The notes under the pieces are model-generated. The model was not told the origin of the DNA. It saw nothing but the letters and a program-made list of their open reading frames with translations, and made no database searches. Position numbers and translations under genes: made by a program. A stretch of 9,189 nucleotides of DNA from Candidatus Uhrbacteria bacterium. Its GTDB lineage: Bacteria > Patescibacteriota > Patescibacteriia > UBA9934 > UBA11717. Positions 4,488 to 9,189 of this stretch are shown one piece after another (the first letter of the stretch is position 1; each line of letters begins with the position of its first letter). The DNA is taken from positions 1 to 9,189 of the forward strand of contig JABMPK010000070.1 in assembly GCA_013203725.1 (NCBI GenBank), written 5' to 3'.

Positions 4488-5828
4488 ATGTCAGATAAAC
4501 AAACATTTTTTGTTCGAGGGACAACGTGTGGGAGTTGCGAGGTGGTGATTGAGCGCGAACTGCGCGCGCTAGATAAAGTAAAGTCAGTAGACGTGTCGCA
4601 TGCATCACAGCAGATCAAGATTGAACTAGCAGGTAACGAACGAGTAACGGCAGACGAGATTACGCAGAAAATTAGCAAGCACGGGTACCGGGTTGCTAAT
4701 AAAGAAGAAAATCAAAAAAAGAAAGAGGCTATAAACTGGGCGCGCATCGGAGGTGTTGCCGTGATTGTTTTTGGCGTCTACTTGTTCTTAGACAAGATAG
4801 GCATTCTCCGCTTTAGTCCGACTAGTGCCGAGCCTGCAGGACTGTTCGCCGTGTTTACGGTTGGGTTGATTGCGTCGGTGTCATCTTGCACCGCCGTGGT
4901 TGGAGGGCTGATCGCTGCAGTATCGAGCCACGTGTCTAAGACTCAGGACGGCATGAGTGCAAAGGAGAGATTTAGACCTCACCTGTTCTTTAACATAGGA
5001 AGAATAGCAGGTTTTGGAGTATTTGGAGCGCTTATTGGTTGGCTAGGCTCTGCAATTCAGTTGAGTTCGTGGGCGAATGGGGTATTTATACTCGCAATCG
5101 CAATATTGATGATTGTGCTCGGGGTCAACTTGTTAAATCTTTTTCCGGTACCTGTCGTGAAGATGCCGAAGTGGCTTGCACATAAAGTGCACGATTTGTC
5201 TGAGTCAAAGAGTCCAGTAGCACCGATGGCGCTTGGTGCATCAACATTCTTTCTTCCATGTGGGTTCACGCAGTCTATGCAGCTCTTTGCACTGTCACTT
5301 CAAGATCCGTTTCAGGGCGCTATGATAATGACAGTGTTTGCGTTGGGAACTGCCCCTGCGTTGCTTGGAATAGGTCGCATGACGTCTGTGTTTTCGGGTA
5401 AGAAGTTGAAAGAAATCACGTCGGTGGCTGGGATACTGGTACTGGTGCTTGGATTCAGTAACTCTCTCAACGGTTTAACTTTACTTGGTATTAATCCAAC
5501 TATCTCATTTGTGAACGCGTCCGAGGTTGCGCAGGTAAAAGTAACGAGCGGAGTGCAAAAAATATCGATGAACGTAACAGATAGAGGTTCATATGACCCC
5601 AATGTGTTATCTGTTCAAGTTGGAATTCCGGTTGAATGGTCAATATTCGGCGCTGACTTTCTTGGATGCGCGAATACGTTGGTGCTGCGCGAGTTCGGTG
5701 TACAGTCATTCATCAACCCTGGCCCGAACATGGTTAAGTTCACGCCAACGAAGACAGGGAAGTTCACATATAGCTGTTCAATGGGCATGATACGTGGAAC
5801 AATGGTTGTAACTCCTAAACAAACTTAA
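4488..5828 (+). CDS. HMA / DsbD-like membrane domain / cupredoxin fusion, copper handling
   Basis: A 446-residue three-part protein. (1) Residues 5-72: heavy-metal-associated domain with GTTCGSC, Cys14 and Cys17 being the metal pair (Thr stands where Met is usual). (2) About 85-335: six to seven membrane helices of the UreH/DsbD_2 type often labelled sulfite exporter TauE/SafE, with Cys134 in VSSCTAVVGG and Cys258 in FLPCGF; these fit the intramembrane Cys pair of DsbD-like proteins. (3) About 345-442: a cupredoxin-like beta domain with Cys394 (FLGCAN) and C430-S-M432-G-M434, probable copper ligands outside the cell. The family would pass copper or reducing power across the membrane; the exact reaction is not established. 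The ATG at 4488 is chosen over an in-frame GTG at 4461 inside the terminator hairpin, because HMA domains start at this point. copA begins 2 bases after the TAA, so the two are surely co-expressed. No sulfite role is suggested here. Confidence 0.88.
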   Translation: MSDKQTFFVRGTTCGSCEVVIERELRALDKVKSVDVSHASQQIKIELAGNERVTADEITQKISKHGYRVANKEENQKKKEAINWARIGGVAVIVFGVYLFLDKIGILRFSPTSAEPAGLFAVFTVGLIASVSSCTAVVGGLIAAVSSHVSKTQDGMSAKERFRPHLFFNIGRIAGFGVFGALIGWLGSAIQLSSWANGVFILAIAILMIVLGVNLLNLFPVPVVKMPKWLAHKVHDLSESKSPVAPMALGASTFFLPCGFTQSMQLFALSLQDPFQGAMIMTVFALGTAPALLGIGRMTSVFSGKKLKEITSVAGILVLVLGFSNSLNGLTLLGINPTISFVNASEVAQVKVTSGVQKISMNVTDRGSYDPNVLSVQVGIPVEWSIFGADFLGCANTLVLREFGVQSFINPGPNMVKFTPTKTGKFTYSCSMGMIRGTMVVTPKQT

Positions 5829-5830
5829 GT

Positions 5831-7984
5831 ATGCCAAAAAATACATTTAAGATAGACGGGATGCATTGCGCGTCCTGTGCCGTTAAGATTGAGGGAGCCT
5901 TTGTGGATCATCCCGATGTGGTAGAAGCAAACGTGAACTATGCGCTTGCTCAGGCGACGGTTACGACCAAGGGGGACTCGTTGGAGGACCTTCATAAGAT
6001 AGTGAAAGATCAGGGTTATACAGTACGGATGGAGTCAGAAGAAGGTCACGGAGATATGCACGAGCACGGTGGCGAAAAGGCTTCATGGAGGAAGGCTAGG
6101 ATCGCCATAATTCTGTCTATCCCAGTTTTCGTGCTCGCTATGTTCAATATCGAGCTACCGGGAGAGGTTGCCGGGATGTCGCTTTCTACTTGGGTAGAGG
6201 CAATTTTGACGACGATAGTTGTGTTTGGTCCGGGCATGGAGTTTCACAAGACAACGTGGAAGCAGCTCAAGCGGAAGACAACGAGTATGGATACGCTTAT
6301 TACAATGGGAACTTTGGCCGCTGTTAGTTTTAGTTGGTGGTCCATGTTCACAAATGGTGACGTGTACTTTGAAACTGCAGCCATTATCACCGCGTTAATC
6401 CTGCTCGGTCGGTTCTTTGAAGCTAAGAGCAAGGGTAAGGCGAGTGAGGCGATCAGTAAATTGTTGGAGCTTGGCGTTAAGAAAGCTCACAAGGTTGTTG
6501 GTAAAGATCAGATAGAGGAAGTTGATGTTGTTGATCTTGTGGTAGGAGACATCGTGCTCGTAAAACCAGGGGAGAAGGTTCCTTTGGACGGACGGGTTAT
6601 ATCGGGAGAGTCGAGTGTTGATGAATCGATGCTGACTGGTGAAAGCAAGGCTGTTAAGAAAATGGAAGGTGAGCTTGTCTTTGGTGCCACGGTGAACCAG
6701 ACTGGTTCTTTGCGAGTGAGTATTACAACGACATCGGAAGGATCGGTCCTCGCGCAGATCGTGCAGCTTGTTGAACAAGCTCAGCAACAGAAGGCACCTA
6801 TTCAGAAGCTAGCAGACAGAATCTCGTCAGTATTTGTGCCTATTGTAATCGGAATTGCATTCTTAACATTCGTAATTTGGTTCATAGTAACAGGAAGTCT
6901 AAGTGCGGCCTTGATTCCTGCGGTGGCGGTTCTTGTGATTGCATGTCCGTGCGCACTTGGGCTCGCAACGCCGACAGCGATACTAGTCGGAACTGGGCGT
7001 GCAGCGACAAAGGGAATATTCATAAAATCAGGAGAAGCGTTGGAGCACGGTGAGAAGATCGACGTGATCATGCTCGATAAGACTGGAACGATTACCGAGG
7101 GGCGACCGACCGTGACAGATGTTGTGGCGATCACGTCGGACAAAGACGAGCTTTTAGCTATTGCGGCGATGGTAGAATCTGAGTCAGAGCATCCGTTGGC
7201 GCAAGCTGTGGTGCGTGCGGCGAAGGATCGAAAGCTCAAGTTAGACAAGAAAGTGAGCGGATTTAAGTCGACTACAGGCATGGGAGTGTCGGCGAGCGTT
7301 GGATCTAAGGTGTTCCGTGTTGGAAAGTTGGAGTTCTTTAAAGGATTCAAAGTTACAGACGATATTGCAAAGCAGGTGAATGATCTTGAGCACGAGGCTA
7401 AGACGGTTGTGTTTGTGGCCGATGAGAAACATGTTCTTGGCGTGATCGCGATCGCCGATGCTGTTAAGAAGGGGTCGCGAGAGACTATCAAGACCTTGCA
7501 GTCGATGGGAATGAAGACAGTGATGATAACGGGTGACAATGAGCGGACAGCGAACGCTATCGCGAAAGAGGTTGGCATCGACGTTGTGCATGCTAGTGTG
7601 TTGCCAGCGGACAAACTTAGAATCGTGAAAGAGGCGCAGAAAGATGGAAAGCGTGTTGCGTTTGTGGGTGATGGAATTAACGACGCGCCCGCATTGACTC
7701 AGGCCGATCTTGGTATCGCGATGGGGACAGGGACGGATGTAGCGATCGAAGCAGGTCAGATTGTCCTTGTTGGAGGCGACCCGAGCAAGATACCGGCATC
7801 GATCTTGTTGTCGAGGCGGACGTTCAAGACAATCAAGCAGAATTTGTTCTGGGCGTTCCTGTACAACACGCTCGGTATTCCACTTGCGGCGTTCGGGCTA
7901 CTGAACCCGATGATTGCAGCGGGTGCGATGGCGTTCTCGTCGATATCAGTTCTGTTGAACTCGTTGCGGTTGAAACGCGCGTAA
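5831..7984 (+). CDS. copA: Cu+-exporting P1B-type ATPase
   Basis: Uses ATP to pump Cu+ out of the cytoplasm. A single N-terminal HMA domain carries GMHCASC (Cys13, Cys16). A His/acid-rich linker (HGDMHEHGG, 73-81) may add metal sites. Then come the membrane helices and the actuator motif TGES (269-272), the transport-site CPC in TM6 (Cys372-Pro-Cys374), phosphorylation motif DKTGT (Asp416), the P1B-specific HP (His454-Pro455), TGDN (567-570) and GDGINDAP (613-620). TM7 has Tyr678-Asn679 and TM8 has M700-x-x-S703-S704; with CPC these define the Cu+ subclass (IB-1), as opposed to Zn/Cd or Co types. At 717 residues it is complete and of normal length, ending LRLKRA. The start is the ATG 2 bases after the upstream stop, with no Shine-Dalgarno sequence, so translation is likely coupled. 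A long antisense frame at 6802-7614 is only a shadow. Confidence 0.97.
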   Translation: MPKNTFKIDGMHCASCAVKIEGAFVDHPDVVEANVNYALAQATVTTKGDSLEDLHKIVKDQGYTVRMESEEGHGDMHEHGGEKASWRKARIAIILSIPVFVLAMFNIELPGEVAGMSLSTWVEAILTTIVVFGPGMEFHKTTWKQLKRKTTSMDTLITMGTLAAVSFSWWSMFTNGDVYFETAAIITALILLGRFFEAKSKGKASEAISKLLELGVKKAHKVVGKDQIEEVDVVDLVVGDIVLVKPGEKVPLDGRVISGESSVDESMLTGESKAVKKMEGELVFGATVNQTGSLRVSITTTSEGSVLAQIVQLVEQAQQQKAPIQKLADRISSVFVPIVIGIAFLTFVIWFIVTGSLSAALIPAVAVLVIACPCALGLATPTAILVGTGRAATKGIFIKSGEALEHGEKIDVIMLDKTGTITEGRPTVTDVVAITSDKDELLAIAAMVESESEHPLAQAVVRAAKDRKLKLDKKVSGFKSTTGMGVSASVGSKVFRVGKLEFFKGFKVTDDIAKQVNDLEHEAKTVVFVADEKHVLGVIAIADAVKKGSRETIKTLQSMGMKTVMITGDNERTANAIAKEVGIDVVHASVLPADKLRIVKEAQKDGKRVAFVGDGINDAPALTQADLGIAMGTGTDVAIEAGQIVLVGGDPSKIPASILLSRRTFKTIKQNLFWAFLYNTLGIPLAAFGLLNPMIAAGAMAFSSISVLLNSLRLKRA

Positions 7985-7985
7985 C

Positions 7986-8030
7986 AAAAAACGACCCCAC
8001 CCTTCGTGAAGGGCAGGGTCGTTTTCAATT
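7986..8030. terminator. Bidirectional terminator after copA
   Basis: AAAACGACCC pairs with GGGTCGTTTT (7988-7997 / 8016-8025). After a 2x2 CA/CA internal loop, an inner CCCTT/AAGGG stem closes a CGTG loop. On + the tail is TTTTC. On - it is TTTTTTG, so it may be the stronger stop for the convergent aminopeptidase gene. It begins 2-4 bases after the copA stop. Confidence 0.88.
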
Positions 8031-8047
8031 GTGAGCTTTTCTTACTT

Positions 8048-8133
8048 TGTCATTGCGAGCGGAAGCGAAGCAACCTCAATAAGTGAGCTCATGTTTTAAA
8101 CTTAACGAGGTTGCTTCGTTCCTCGCAATGACA
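8048..8133. repeat. Dispersed imperfect palindrome of the TGTCATTGCGAG type
   Basis: The left arm (8048-8077) starts with TGTCATTGCGAG and ends GAAGCAACCTC. The right arm (8107-8133) is its inverted copy, ending CTCGCAATGACA. The arms differ by three extra bases and one substitution around the middle. The 29-base centre is AT-rich. This matches a palindromic repeat family that I recall from intergenic regions of Rickettsia, Parcubacteria and other bacteria, where it is thought to spread as a REP-like or MITE-like element. It lies in the 3' region of the aminopeptidase gene, could fold as a long hairpin in RNA, and encodes nothing. Confidence 0.8.
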
Positions 8134-8170
8134 GCTTGCGGCTCGCTCTATGTTCATAGCATTAGAGCCA

Positions 8171-9169
8171 CTAAACAACATACCGCCCACCCTCATAAAC
8201 AACCACTCCATCGATCGTAACCTCTGTCACATCAACAAACACATCGACATGATACTTGCTCGAACGCTTTGGAAACCCATCTTTCTTGTAAATCGTGTGC
8301 TTTTTTCCAATAGAAAGGTGAATACCGCACATCCGTTCGTATGACCCGACGTCGTTCAAGATCCTGTTTCGTGTCATCGCCCGGTTCATTCCAAGCCCTA
8401 GCTCGCGTACCCATAGCTCCTCATCCTCCTTGATCTTGTCCATGATTGACGTGAAGGACTCGGGAGCACCCGGTGTGTCTACGATGACACCTTCCTTGAT
8501 GACGACCATCACTGGCTCATCTGGTACTACGACTCGGCTTTTCTCGTTCCCGTACGCGTAAAGCTTTACGGTCCCGTTCAGTTTTGCGAAATCAACAGGC
8601 TCCGTGAAGACCTCACCAATAGGGAACTGACCGCCGGTATTCTTCATTTCTCGATAATCTCCGATGTTGAGCTTCGCGTCCTCAAATGGGCAATCGTAGA
8701 CGAGCTCCGCACTATCGCACGAGACTACGATTTTGCTCGCCTTATCTATGAGTGTCTTGAGCTTTGGACCGACGGTTCGATAGTAGTCTTTGTCATATGC
8801 GAGCGCGTCTATGTAAGTCTCGTGCTCCGATTCTGGCATACGATCCAAGTGCGGATGCTCTATGACTGCCATTCCTCGGTTGAACAGCTCGAGTCGGAAT
8901 CGGAACTTGTTAAGCCGGAAGCTTGTTGATTGGATTAGAACCACGAGGTCGCCAGGGGACAGCTCGTCGATGCCTGCGAAGATCTCCTCTGGCGTCGCGA
9001 CCTCAAAGTTGATTGCTCGGGCCTTGGGTAGCTCCAATATATAAGCGTCGGCTACTTTACTTGAAAGCGCCGAGTTTTTGTCATAGATAATCATGGATTT
9101 TGATTCCGCACCTTTCTCGATAGCAGAAAACACAATATCGTGAACGTTTTGCTGAAGTCGGTCTTTCAT
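8171..9169 (-). CDS. M29-like metallo-aminopeptidase (COG2309 family)
   Basis: A 332-residue cytoplasmic protein resembling the aminopeptidase T/AmpS group (peptidase family M29), which removes N-terminal residues from peptides with two metal ions. The metal-site pattern of the family is present in order: GEVF with Glu186, RELGLGMN with Glu256, GIHLSIG with His284, Tyr294 (TIY), and YHVDV with His307 and Asp309. The region GGQFPIGEVFTEP (179-191) corresponds to the family block before the first ligand. Residues 1-165 form the N-terminal domain, with weak similarity only. It is shorter than the thermophilic enzymes of about 400 residues, so substrate specificity is uncertain. The start at 9169 follows a -10-like TAATAT by 8 bases; a faint AAGG could serve as ribosome site. 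It stops with TAG, converges on copA and has no visible link to copper. The mRNA would run through the dispersed palindrome to the shared terminator. Confidence 0.8.
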   Translation of the reverse strand: MKDRLQQNVHDIVFSAIEKGAESKSMIIYDKNSALSSKVADAYILELPKARAINFEVATPEEIFAGIDELSPGDLVVLIQSTSFRLNKFRFRLELFNRGMAVIEHPHLDRMPESEHETYIDALAYDKDYYRTVGPKLKTLIDKASKIVVSCDSAELVYDCPFEDAKLNIGDYREMKNTGGQFPIGEVFTEPVDFAKLNGTVKLYAYGNEKSRVVVPDEPVMVVIKEGVIVDTPGAPESFTSIMDKIKEDEELWVRELGLGMNRAMTRNRILNDVGSYERMCGIHLSIGKKHTIYKKDGFPKRSSKYHVDVFVDVTEVTIDGVVVYEGGRYVV

Positions 9170-9177
9170 ATGGCCTT

Positions 9178-9186
9178 ATATTAGCA
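9178..9186 (-). promoter_or_regulatory. Extended -10 promoter of the aminopeptidase gene
   Basis: On the minus strand TGC-TAATAT ends 8 bases before the ATG at 9169, giving a predicted start at about 9171 and a leader of 0-2 bases. The -35 region lies outside the window. Confidence 0.5.
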
Positions 9187-9189
9187 CAG

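Noticed and set aside
6802..7614. Long open frame of 270 codons antisense to copA
   Set aside because: It lies wholly within a clear CopA gene, has low-complexity Ser/Thr/Ala-rich translation and no family motif; it is a result of copA codon use.
8134..8170. Possible second hairpin (GGCTC...GAGCC with CTATG-TT-CATAG) after the aminopeptidase gene
   Set aside because: Pairing is short and interrupted and no U tract follows; it is not listed as a terminator.
1..9189. Alternative genetic code with TGA as sense codon (as in some CPR lineages)
   Set aside because: None of the ten genes stops at TGA, but none contains an internal TGA either, and conserved Gly and Trp positions use GGN and TGG. 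Standard code is the simpler reading.

Overview
The window looks like a compact chromosomal stretch from a Candidate Phyla Radiation (Patescibacteria) bacterium, most likely of the Parcubacteria group. This is inferred, not proven. The signs are: almost no Shine-Dalgarno sequences; several -10 boxes so close to the start codon that the mRNAs should be leaderless; small genes with short gaps closed by hairpin terminators; AT-rich intergenic repeat tracts of the ATTTTCAATAGACAA kind; a dispersed TGTCATTGCGAG palindrome; and proteins commonly seen in that group (single-exon Pif1-like helicase, short COG2309/M29-like aminopeptidase, HMA-transporter-cupredoxin copper protein). All ten genes stop at TAA (8) or TAG (2) and read through in the standard code.

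Layout. Positions 44-975 (+ strand) carry a tiny C2H2-finger protein with an Ala/Pro/Glu tail, an orphan 117-residue protein and ribosomal protein bL28. A two-way terminator separates these from a convergent minus-strand block. Read in its own direction, that block runs: a small lipoprotein (3958-3350) with its own terminator, then the Pif1-family helicase (3205-1922), then a five-helix membrane protein of unknown function (1904-1029) that starts 17 bases after the helicase stop.

Positions 4069-8025 (+ strand) are a copper-handling operon. It starts with a secreted Met/His/Cys-rich protein (4089-4445), followed by a hairpin that may act as a partial terminator, an HMA / DsbD-like membrane / cupredoxin fusion (4488-5828) and a Cu+-exporting P1B-type ATPase, CopA (5831-7984). 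Together they would capture copper in the cytoplasm, pump it across the membrane and bind it outside. No copper regulator gene is in the window, but two dyads at the operon's 5' end are candidate operators.

The right end holds a two-way terminator, an 86-base dispersed palindrome and a convergent M29-like aminopeptidase gene (9169-8171). No gap between genes exceeds 190 bases. No tRNA, rRNA, CRISPR array, insertion sequence or replication origin was found. The most novel material is the small Met/His/Cys-rich secreted protein with its operon control region, and the C2H2-finger/Ala-Pro protein.
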